A stretch of 64,000 nt of DNA, taken from positions 1-64,000 of the forward strand of contig NZ_VMNI01000007.1 in NCBI RefSeq assembly GCF_007625205.1, given 5' to 3'. Positions 57,211 through 64,000 of the stretch are shown here, in pieces. The notes beneath the pieces are model-generated. The model was not told where the DNA came from and made no database searches. It worked only from the letters and a program-made list of their open reading frames with translations. The stretch is from Denitromonas ohlonensis. GTDB taxonomy: Bacteria; Pseudomonadota; Gammaproteobacteria; Burkholderiales; Rhodocyclaceae. Position numbers and translations under genes: made by a program. The stretch's first letter is position 1; the number at the start of each line of letters is the position of its first letter.

Positions 57211-57762
57211 ATGCGCAACAAGAGTGTTCTTGCTGAAGCCGAAGACATCCAGCGCGCGGTGGAGATGATCCGCCTCGGCGCGCGCATGCAGATGCTCGAA
57301 TCCGAGACCCAGCTCAGCCGCGAGCGCTTGCTCAAGCTTTACAAGGAAGTGCGCGGCGTCTCGCCCCCCAAGGGCATGCTGCCGTTTTCGACGGACTGGT
57401 TCATTACCTGGCAGCCGAACGTACATTCCTCGCTGTTCATGTCTTTTTACCGTTTCATGAAAGACACCGCAGGCTTGTCGGACCTTGATGCCATCGTCAA
57501 GGCTTTCCGCCTGTACCTCGATCACATCGATGCAGAAGATATGGAAGAAGTGCTCAGCCTCACCCGCGCGTGGACGCTGGTGCGCTTCTTTGACGCTGAT
57601 TTGTTGCAACAGGCCACGTGTACATGCTGCGGCGGTAACTACGTCGCACATGCCTACGATCCCACGCACGAGTATGTGTGTGGCCTGTGCAACATGCCCT
57701 CCCGAGCCGGAAAGGGTCGCCGCTCACGGAGGATTGCGACTGATCGCAATGCACTGGTCTGA
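57211..57762 (+). CDS. flhC: Flagellar transcriptional activator FlhC
   Basis: 183 residues. It supplies the DNA-contacting, zinc-binding half of FlhDC. N-terminal KSVLAEAEDIQRAVEMIRLG and the Cys pairs CTCCGGNYV and CGLCNMPSRAGKG, which form the zinc site, are present. The operon ends with a terminator at 57793. Confidence 0.96.
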   Translation: MRNKSVLAEAEDIQRAVEMIRLGARMQMLESETQLSRERLLKLYKEVRGVSPPKGMLPFSTDWFITWQPNVHSSLFMSFYRFMKDTAGLSDLDAIVKAFRLYLDHIDAEDMEEVLSLTRAWTLVRFFDADLLQQATCTCCGGNYVAHAYDPTHEYVCGLCNMPSRAGKGRRSRRIATDRNALV

Positions 57763-57792
57763 CCTCCTCCTTGCTGCGCAAGGGGTTACAAG

Positions 57793-57821
57793 CCGCCGGA
57801 AATACCCGGCGGTTTTTTTTT
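57793..57821 (+). terminator. Rho-independent terminator of flhDC
   Basis: Arms ccgccgg (57793-57799) and ccggcgg (57806-57812) with a 6-nt loop, followed by nine T. It separates flhDC from motAB. Confidence 0.93.
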
Positions 57822-57862
57822 GCCAAGCCCCGCAGCACATGGATTTGCCGGCGTTCGGGTGC

Positions 57863-57889
57863 TCAAGTTTCTCTTGGCAGCGCCGTTAG
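57863..57889 (+). promoter_or_regulatory. Sigma-28 (FliA) promoter of motAB
   Basis: TCAAGTTT at 57863-57870, an 11-nt spacer and GCCGTTAG at 57882-57889 match the flagellar consensus TAAAGTTT-N11-GCCGATAA at 13 of 16 positions with exact spacing. It lies about 70 bp upstream of the motA ATG and after the flhDC terminator. Confidence 0.8.
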
Positions 57890-57958
57890 CAGGCTTGTGC
57901 AAAGCGATCCAGTGCGGGTCGCGCGCATCACAGATCAGACTACACAAGGGTTGCTTCG

Positions 57959-58813
57959 ATGCTCCTCATCGTCGGATACGTCATCGTGCTCGCCGCCTCG
58001 CTCGGCACCTACGCCGTCCACGGCAGCCTGGCGGCGTTGTGGGTGCCGACCGAATACATCGCCATCGTCGGCTTGATGATCGGCGGCTTCATTGCCAGTA
58101 ACGGCACCAAGGCCATCAAGTCCACCATGGCGACGCTGCCCTCGGTGCTCAAGGGCTCCTCGTACAACAAGGCCTACTACATGGACGTGCTCGCGCTCAT
58201 GTATGAGTTGCTGTCCAAGGTGCGCAAGGAAGGCCTGATGTCGATCGAAGGCGATATCGAAAACGCCGATGCCAGCCCGATTTTTTCCAAGTACCCCGCC
58301 TTCATGTCGGATCATCACGCGGTCGAGTTTCTCACCGACTATCTGCGCATGATGGTCGGCGGCAACCTCAATGCCTTCGAAATCGAAAACCTGATGGACA
58401 TGGAGATCGAAACCCACCACCAGGAAGCGCACGGCCCGGCCCACGTTATGTCGAAGGTCGCGGACTCGGTGCCCGCTTTCGGTATCGTGGTGGCGGTGAT
58501 GGGCGTGGTGAACGTGATGGGCTCGGTCGGCCAGCCGCCGGCGGTGCTCGGCAAGATGATTGGTGGCGCGCTGGTGGGTACCTTCCTGGGTATTCTGGTG
58601 TCTTACGGCTTCGTGGCCCCGATCGCCGGTCAGCTCGAACAGAAAGTCGAAGAGGGCAGCAAGATCTACCAGTGCATGAAAGTCGTGCTGCTCGCCAGCA
58701 TGAACGGCTACGCACCGCAGGTGGCCATCGAATTTGGCCGGAAGGTGTTGTTCTCCTCTGATCGTCCTTCTTTCATTGAACTGGAAGAGGACGTGAAGAG
58801 CCGCAAGGGCTAA
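57959..58813 (+). CDS. motA: Flagellar motor stator protein MotA
   Basis: 284 residues, four membrane helices. It forms the stator with MotB, passing protons to turn the flagellum. Text: IVGYVIVLAASLGTYAVHGS, the cytoplasmic loop about 70-165, GIVVAVMGVVNVMGSVGQPP and GTFLGILVSYGFVAPIAGQL. motB follows after 35 bp. The pair is under the sigma-28-type promoter at 57863. Confidence 0.96.
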   Translation: MLLIVGYVIVLAASLGTYAVHGSLAALWVPTEYIAIVGLMIGGFIASNGTKAIKSTMATLPSVLKGSSYNKAYYMDVLALMYELLSKVRKEGLMSIEGDIENADASPIFSKYPAFMSDHHAVEFLTDYLRMMVGGNLNAFEIENLMDMEIETHHQEAHGPAHVMSKVADSVPAFGIVVAVMGVVNVMGSVGQPPAVLGKMIGGALVGTFLGILVSYGFVAPIAGQLEQKVEEGSKIYQCMKVVLLASMNGYAPQVAIEFGRKVLFSSDRPSFIELEEDVKSRKG

Positions 58814-58848
58814 GCGGCTTTGCGTTGTGCTCTTGAGACATTGATCGC

Positions 58849-59913
58849 ATGAGTGACGATACCCAACAACCTATTGTCGTCAAGAAGATCAAGAAGGGCG
58901 GCGGCGGCGCGCACGGTGGTGCGTGGAAGATCGCCTACGCCGACTTCGTGACGGCCATGATGGCTTTCTTTCTGCTGATGTGGCTGCTCGGTTCGACCGC
59001 CGACGGCGACAAGGAGGGCATTGCTGAATTCTTTCAGAACCCGCTCAAAGTTGGCATGAGTGGTGGTTCCGGCTCAGGTGACAGTTCCAGCATCCTGATG
59101 GGCGGCGGCGAAGATCTGACGCGTTCGCTGGGGCAGGTCAAGCGCGGTGACGTGGAAGGCAACAAGACCGTCAATCTGGATGCCGCACGCGATCCCTCGG
59201 CTGAATCCAAAGGGCATGACGCGGCACAGTTCGAGAAAGACGAGCGCGCCGCGCTGGTTGACCTCAAAGGACAGATTGAGGCCTTGATCGAAGCCACGGC
59301 GGCGCTGCGGGCGATGAAAGATCAATTGGTGATGGATATCACCGAGGAGGGGCTGCGCATCCAGATTGTGGATGAGCAGAACCGGCCGATGTTCACCGGT
59401 GGCAGCGATACGCTGCAGCCCTACACCAAAGGGCTGTTGCACGCGATCGGTAAAGCGCTCAACCAGGTCCAGAACCGGATCAGCCTGTCGGGTCACACGG
59501 ACGCCAGTCAGTACGCGGGCGGTAGTCGCGGCTTCTCCAACTGGGAGTTGTCGGCCAACCGCGCCAACGCCTCACGTCGGGAGCTTGTGGTTGGTGGGCT
59601 TGCGGACGACAAGGTGATACGTGTGGTCGGTCTGGCCGATACCATTCCGTTCAAGGCCGACGATCCCTATGACCCGACCAACCGGCGCATCAGCATCATT
59701 GTGCTCAACCGCAAGGCCGAGGCCGCGGTTCGCGGCACGCCGGAGCAACTTCAGGTCAGCAATGGCTCGGACGAGACGCAGATTGCCGATGGGCTGACAC
59801 AGCGGGCGCCGGCGCCGGCCCTTGTCCCCGCGCTGCCACCGCCGCGCATTGCGCCACGAGAGCTGCCAAACGGCGACCGTCGGCCGCGTATCGTGATGCC
59901 ATCCCAGCGATAG
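58849..59913 (+). CDS. motB: Flagellar motor stator protein MotB
   Basis: 354 residues. A single N-terminal helix carries the proton-relay Asp (AYADFVTAMMAFFLLMWLLG). A linker leads to an OmpA-like peptidoglycan-binding domain (ISLSGHTDASQYAGG; NWELSANRANASRRELVVGG; DPTNRRISIIVLNR). A Pro-rich tail follows (PALVPALPPPRIAPRE). Typical MotB. Confidence 0.95.
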   Translation: MSDDTQQPIVVKKIKKGGGGAHGGAWKIAYADFVTAMMAFFLLMWLLGSTADGDKEGIAEFFQNPLKVGMSGGSGSGDSSSILMGGGEDLTRSLGQVKRGDVEGNKTVNLDAARDPSAESKGHDAAQFEKDERAALVDLKGQIEALIEATAALRAMKDQLVMDITEEGLRIQIVDEQNRPMFTGGSDTLQPYTKGLLHAIGKALNQVQNRISLSGHTDASQYAGGSRGFSNWELSANRANASRRELVVGGLADDKVIRVVGLADTIPFKADDPYDPTNRRISIIVLNRKAEAAVRGTPEQLQVSNGSDETQIADGLTQRAPAPALVPALPPPRIAPRELPNGDRRPRIVMPSQR

Positions 59914-59987
59914 GGCCATCCCCGAGCTTGCTTCCGGCGAGCGCGTTTGCGCCTCGCTTGCCACCGCCTGTCGACCCCGACGCTCGC

Positions 59988-60014
59988 TAAAGTCAGCCGC
60001 CGTCATGACGTTAT
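59988..60014 (+). promoter_or_regulatory. Possible sigma-28 promoter ahead of the chemoreceptor-like gene
   Basis: TAAA at 59988, 15 nt, then gacgttat at 60007-60014 resembles TAAA-N15-GCCGATAA at 5 of 8 positions in the -10 part. The site is about 38 bp ahead of the chosen start. A weak match; it is offered because the gene sits in a flagellar/chemotaxis block. Confidence 0.35.
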
Positions 60015-60051
60015 GGACATGACGGTTTGCTTAATCTCTGCGGGACCCCGA

Positions 60052-61191
60052 ATGCCTCATTGCTCGGTTCGCCTTCTTGTTGTGGGATGTGTCTGGACAC
60101 TGGTGGTGGGTGTTGTGTTCACTGCCGTGCCCGAGTTTTCGGGGCGGTTGTGGACCTGCATCGCGGTCGTGGCCGGGGGCTGGGCTGGCATCTTGGCCCT
60201 CAGCGCACGGGGGGCAAAAGGCGAGGGGGACGCCGCCGCGGCACCCATGGCGCACTTCGAATCGGAGCTGGCCACCTGCATGAGCGCCTTTGAGGCGCAG
60301 TTTCAGGCTATTGAGCTGGAGTCCGCCCAGATGCTCGGCGTGCTTGCCGACGCGGTCGATCAATTGTCCGACGGTTTCGAGGCCTTGCATGCGTCGGTGA
60401 GCCACCCGGTGCCGGCCGTTGCAACGGAAGCCAACACCAGCCGGGCGACACTCCAGCGTGTTGTGGTGGCGCTTGATCAGGTGCTGGAGACGGAGGTCGC
60501 GCACAGTCATGCCAGCCAGACGCTAACGGTGCTGACCGAAGCGCTGACGGCCCGAACCCAGCAGGCAAGCACGCTGCTCAATGAGATCAACGCGATCGCC
60601 CGGCAAAGTGGGCTGTTGGCCCTGAATGCCTCGATCGAAGGTGCGCGAGCAGGCGAGGGCGGGCGCGAATTTGTGGTGGTGGCCGACGAGGTCGCCGCCT
60701 TGTCGCTGCGAACAGAGGATTTCAGCGCGCAGATCGCGGTCTTGCTGGGCGCGATGCAAGGGCTGCTGGGGGATGCGTGTACCGCGATTGACGCGGCAAA
60801 GGCACAGAACACGCTCGGTGTGCGGGATGTGAAAGCGCAGGCCGAACAGTTGCTCGCGGCGTCCCACGACAGTGCGGATGTCGGCACGATGTCACCTGCG
60901 TCGGCGCTTGATGCCGACACCGCAAAGTTGGTTCAGGCCCTGCAGTTTCAGGACATCGTTGCGCAGATTGTTGGGCATGTGCTGGCGCGGGTCGGTGGCA
61001 TGCGTGAGGCCTTGGCCGAATTGGGCGGCGTCGCCCACGATGCGGCGCTGGCGCGCGATGCCGGCGCGGTAAGCGCGGTGTGTGATCGCGCCGAGCGCAT
61101 TGGTCAGCGGCTGCGGGCATTGGCCGTGCATACCGAAAACCCGCCGGTGGGGCGGGGTGCCACGCCCGGCGGCAGCATTGAACTGTTTTGA
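60052..61191 (+). CDS. Short two-helix chemoreceptor-like (MCP) protein
   Basis: 379 residues from ATG 60052. Two membrane helices (about 6-26 and 33-52) are separated by a loop too short to be a sensor. The cytoplasmic MCP signalling domain has the hairpin tip region NAIARQSGLLALNASIEGAR followed by AGEGGREFVVVADEVAALS. No periplasmic ligand domain, HAMP or methylation-site pattern is clear. It probably senses an internal or membrane signal and signals to CheA, two genes downstream. Alternative start 60013. Confidence 0.85.
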   Translation: MPHCSVRLLVVGCVWTLVVGVVFTAVPEFSGRLWTCIAVVAGGWAGILALSARGAKGEGDAAAAPMAHFESELATCMSAFEAQFQAIELESAQMLGVLADAVDQLSDGFEALHASVSHPVPAVATEANTSRATLQRVVVALDQVLETEVAHSHASQTLTVLTEALTARTQQASTLLNEINAIARQSGLLALNASIEGARAGEGGREFVVVADEVAALSLRTEDFSAQIAVLLGAMQGLLGDACTAIDAAKAQNTLGVRDVKAQAEQLLAASHDSADVGTMSPASALDADTAKLVQALQFQDIVAQIVGHVLARVGGMREALAELGGVAHDAALARDAGAVSAVCDRAERIGQRLRALAVHTENPPVGRGATPGGSIELF

Positions 61192-61209
61192 ATACGGCGA
61201 ACGTACAGG

Positions 61210-61584
61210 ATGGATAGCGTGAGCAAGCACATACTCGCCATTGATGATTCGGCCTCGATCCGGCAGATGGTGAATTTCACCTTGAAAAGCGCCGGCTATC
61301 ACGTGGTGGACGCGGTCGATGGGCGCGACGGTCTCGAGCGGGCAAAAAGTCAGCAGTTCGACCTCGTGCTGACGGACCAGAACATGCCGCGCATGGATGG
61401 TCTGGCATTGATTCGCGCCTTGCGCGAGATGCCCGCCTATCAGCGCACGCCGATTCTCATGCTGACCACCGAGTCCTCCGATGAAATGAAGTCTCAAGGC
61501 CGTGCGGCCGGTGCCACCGGCTGGATGGTGAAGCCTTTCGATCCGCTCAAGCTGATCGAAGTGGTGCGCAAGGTCATCGGTTAA
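61210..61584 (+). CDS. cheY: CheY-like single-domain response regulator
   Basis: 124 residues, receiver only. Acidic pocket LAIDDSASIRQM, phosphoacceptor D in LVLTDQNMPRMDG, Thr in LMLTTES and Lys in VKPFDPLKL. It is phosphorylated by CheA, encoded 11 bp downstream. In this family it may control the motor switch or serve as an adaptation protein; with other cheY genes outside the window, the role is not certain. GTG at 61219 is an alternative start. Confidence 0.93.
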   Translation: MDSVSKHILAIDDSASIRQMVNFTLKSAGYHVVDAVDGRDGLERAKSQQFDLVLTDQNMPRMDGLALIRALREMPAYQRTPILMLTTESSDEMKSQGRAAGATGWMVKPFDPLKLIEVVRKVIG

Positions 61585-61595
61585 GGGAGCCCATT

Positions 61596-63743
61596 GTGTC
61601 CATCGACATGAGCCAGTTCTATCAGGTGTTTTTTGACGAGGCCGCGGAGCATCTCGGTCAGATCGAAAACCTGCTGGTGTCGATCGACCTGCGCCACCCG
61701 GACGAGGAAGAACTCAACGCCGTGTTTCGCGCCGCGCACTCGATCAAGGGGTCCGCCGCGACCTTCGGTTTCAGTGACATGGCGGACATCACGCATGTGA
61801 TGGAGAGCCTGCTCGACGAGGTCCGCAAGGGCGCCCGGGCGCTCAGCGCCGATATGGTTGATGCCTGCCTGGCGGCGGGCGACATCCTCACGGCCCAGCT
61901 CGCCGGTCATCGCGGCGAAGGCGAGGCCGACCCGGCGCAGGCGAGCGCCATCGTTGCGCGACTGGAGCAACTGCTCAAGGCCGGCAACTCGCCCGCGCCG
62001 CTGGTCGAGGCGTCGCCGGCCGCCGAGACACCCGCGCCCGCCGTTGCCGCGCCACCTGCGGCATCCAGCGCCTTGACGGCTGGTGTGTTCGATGTGCGCT
62101 TTGTGCCGGAACCGCATGTGGCGTCTCAGCCCGAATTGCTCGACAACATGCTCGATGAGCTGGGTCGGTTGGGCGGCGTCGAGATCGTGTCGCGCCCCGC
62201 AGTGGATTCGGATGATCCGCAGTGGTGGCTGAAGATTACCTCGATGATGCCGGCCGATATGTTGCGCGATGTGCTCGACTTCATGGCCGAGCCGGGCTCC
62301 GTAGACATCTCGCCGGTCGGTGGCGAGCCGCCGGCAGGTGAGGAGACCGCGTATGGCTTTTTTGAGCCCTTGCCTGATGCGCTGCCGCAGGCCGCGGCCG
62401 AGGGGGAGGGTGCGGCGCGTGCCGAATGCGTCGTCGTGGAAGAAGAAGCCTACGGATTTTTCACGGAACCAGGCCCGGCGGTCGAGTCCCGGTTGGTCGA
62501 GGCAGAGGTCTCGCCGGAGAGCGTCGCTGTGGCCGAGGCCGCCATGCCGGCCAAAAGCGGCGGTGATACCTCGATTCGCGTCGGGGTCGAAAAGGTTGAC
62601 CAGATGATCAATCTGGTCGGCGAACTGGTGATTACCCAGGCCATGTTGGCGGCGTCGGCGCAAGGCATTGATCCGGTGCTCTACGAGCGGCTGCTGGCCG
62701 GAATCAATCAGCTGCAACGCAACACGCGCGACCTGCAGGAAACCGTGATGTCGGTGCGCATGCTGCCGATTTCGATGGTGTTCTCACGCTTTCCGCGCGT
62801 GGTGCACGATTTGTCGCGCAAGCTCGACAAACGGGTCGAGCTCAAGTTGCTGGGTGAGCACACCGAACTGGATAAAGGCCTGGTCGAACGCCTGGCCGAT
62901 CCGCTGACGCATCTGGTGCGCAATAGCCTCGATCACGGTATCGAGACACCGGAGCAACGTCGCGCGGCCGGCAAGCCGGAGACCGGCATCATCACATTGT
63001 CGGCCTCGCATCAGAGCGGCAACATCGTCATCGAGGTCGGCGACGACGGGGCCGGTCTGGACCGGGCGCGGATTCTCGCCAAGGCGCGTGAAAAGGGCTT
63101 GACGGCCCCCGACAGCCTGAGCGATGCCGACGTCTGGATGCTGATCTTCGAAGCCGGTTTTTCCACCGCCGAAGTGGTCACCGAGGTGTCGGGCCGTGGC
63201 GTGGGGATGGATGTTGTCCGCCGCAACATTTCTGCCATGGGCGGGCGCGTGGATGTGCAATCGATCCTCGGCGTGGGCACGCGCTTTACCGTGCGCCTGC
63301 CGCTCACGCTCGCCATCCTGGACGGGATGTCGGTGCGGGTCGGTGGCGAAACCTACATTCTCCCGCTGGGTCATGTGGCGGAGTCCCTGCAGCCAACGGC
63401 CGACATGATCCACAGCATCTCGGGGGTGCCTCGCCTGATCCGCCTGCGTGGGCGCTACGTGCCGGTGATCGAGCTGTATCGAGAATTCGGTGTGGCCGAC
63501 GGCTGCGCCGACTGGACTCGCGGGATCATGGTGGTGATCGATGTGGATGGCTCGCAGGCGGCATTGTTTGTCGACGCGTTGCTCGGGCAGCATCAAGTGG
63601 TCATCAAGAGCCTTGAAGCCAACTTCCGGCGAATCAAGGGGTTCTCCGGCGCCACCATCCTTGGCGACGGTCGTGTTGCGATGATTCTCGATCTCCCCGC
63701 GCTGGCCAGCAGCGCCCGGCGCCTTCAGTCTGTGGCTGCCTGA
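61596..63743 (+). CDS. cheA: Chemotaxis histidine kinase CheA
   Basis: 715 residues. The GTG at 61596 has a good ribosome binding site (gggag). HPt domain with phospho-His 48 in AAHSIKGSAATFGF. A long Ala/Pro-rich and acidic middle region (about 130-325) contains a P2-like fold, VFDVRFVPEPHVASQPELLD. Dimerisation helices include IRVGVEKVDQMINLVGELVI, and the kinase has HLVRNSLDHGIETPEQRRAA, DDGAGLD and GRGVGMDVVR. The CheW-like end is LTLAILDGMSVRVGGETYIL onwards. It controls swimming in response to chemoreceptors. Confidence 0.97.
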   Translation: MSIDMSQFYQVFFDEAAEHLGQIENLLVSIDLRHPDEEELNAVFRAAHSIKGSAATFGFSDMADITHVMESLLDEVRKGARALSADMVDACLAAGDILTAQLAGHRGEGEADPAQASAIVARLEQLLKAGNSPAPLVEASPAAETPAPAVAAPPAASSALTAGVFDVRFVPEPHVASQPELLDNMLDELGRLGGVEIVSRPAVDSDDPQWWLKITSMMPADMLRDVLDFMAEPGSVDISPVGGEPPAGEETAYGFFEPLPDALPQAAAEGEGAARAECVVVEEEAYGFFTEPGPAVESRLVEAEVSPESVAVAEAAMPAKSGGDTSIRVGVEKVDQMINLVGELVITQAMLAASAQGIDPVLYERLLAGINQLQRNTRDLQETVMSVRMLPISMVFSRFPRVVHDLSRKLDKRVELKLLGEHTELDKGLVERLADPLTHLVRNSLDHGIETPEQRRAAGKPETGIITLSASHQSGNIVIEVGDDGAGLDRARILAKAREKGLTAPDSLSDADVWMLIFEAGFSTAEVVTEVSGRGVGMDVVRRNISAMGGRVDVQSILGVGTRFTVRLPLTLAILDGMSVRVGGETYILPLGHVAESLQPTADMIHSISGVPRLIRLRGRYVPVIELYREFGVADGCADWTRGIMVVIDVDGSQAALFVDALLGQHQVVIKSLEANFRRIKGFSGATILGDGRVAMILDLPALASSARRLQSVAA

Positions 63744-63772
63744 TGCTGTCTCCTCTCAGGTAGTGTGATTTG

Positions 63773-63799
63773 CGGCCCGAGTTCGGGCCGTTCTTTTTT
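63773..63799 (+). terminator. Rho-independent terminator after cheA
   Basis: Arms cggcccga (63773-63780) and tcgggccg (63783-63790), then TTCTTTTTT. It lies about 30 bp after the cheA stop. Confidence 0.93.
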
Positions 63800-63893
63800 C
63801 CGCTCGGCATTCAACCCTTCAGAAGCCCCGCCAAGCTGCCGTTGTTCAGGGTGAGAATTTGAACCTGGAAACCGCAGCTGAGCGCTTGTGCCC

Positions 63894-64000
63894 ATGAGCA
63901 AGGTATTGAACATGCGAACCTATTCGGCTTCGAGGCCGATCACCCGATGTGTGATAGCGCTACGCGCCCGATTGCGCGTCTGGCGGGCCGCCTTGCTGTG
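63894..64000 (+). CDS. Possible start of a further gene (cut by window end)
   Basis: An open frame runs from ATG 63894 (or ATG 63912, better spaced from agg) to the end of the window: a basic N-terminus (RTYSASRPITRCVIALRARL) that could precede a membrane helix. Only about 35 residues are visible, so it may be spurious. A chemoreceptor would fit the surroundings, but nothing identifies one. Confidence 0.35.
   Translation, partial: MSKVLNMRTYSASRPITRCVIALRARLRVWRAALL

Overview
The window looks like a chromosomal segment of a free-living, motile, probably denitrifying betaproteobacterium. Codon use is GC-rich throughout. Cyanophycin synthetase genes come as a pair, nitric oxide reductase is the cytochrome c type (NorCB), and motility is headed by FlhDC. 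Together these suggest Rhodocyclales (Azoarcus/Thauera/Denitromonas-like). That placement is inference; no rRNA or tRNA gene is visible to settle it. Almost all genes are intact and tightly packed, often with 1-10 bp overlaps.

Layout. 1-3.8 kb: end of a CusA-type heavy-metal RND pump, a secreted Met-rich protein and a small c-type cytochrome. 3.8-11.6 kb: a cyanophycin locus. A DUF1854 protein and an ABC exporter with a zinc-ribbon extension are transcribed leftward, divergently from two cyanophycin synthetase genes. The first synthetase (CphA') has lost its Mur-ligase P-loop; the second (CphA) is canonical. 11.7-17.5 kb: a PAS-GGDEF-EAL sensor and a TonB-dependent receptor. 17.7-20.8 kb: norCB behind an FNR/Dnr-type box, then a CBS-domain protein and a DGC-type putative zinc protein. 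20.9-28.9 kb: housekeeping genes (panCB, deoxynucleoside kinase, folK, pcnB, a HAD phosphatase, hda, a PerM-like membrane protein and divergent purM).

29-33.2 kb: an RND efflux adaptor and pump. 33.2-35.1 kb: the main anomalous segment. It holds two tandem copies of a roughly 470-bp non-coding repeat, a visibly AT-richer orphan membrane-protein gene and an inverted relative of the repeat. 35.1-52.7 kb: phosphoesterase, lipid-kinase-like protein, miaA, TraB/GumN protein, mutL, DedA protein, purN, a DUF3108 protein, an RsmB-family methyltransferase, a small phospholipase-D-like protein, a fatty acid desaturase, a RluE-like pseudouridine synthase, a cation/proton antiporter, an HNH protein and a NUDIX hydrolase. 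REP-like inverted repeats sit at 38.7 and 40.7-41.0 kb.

52.8-64 kb: a signalling and motility block. An HDOD-REC-GGDEF protein and a REC-GGDEF-EAL protein precede flhDC, motAB (behind a good sigma-28 promoter), a short two-TM chemoreceptor-like protein, a CheY and CheA. The arrangement joins cyclic-di-GMP turnover to flagellar control. The least understood parts are the cyanophycin-linked exporter, DUF1854 protein and one-site synthetase, and the repeat-flanked orphan gene near 34.5 kb.
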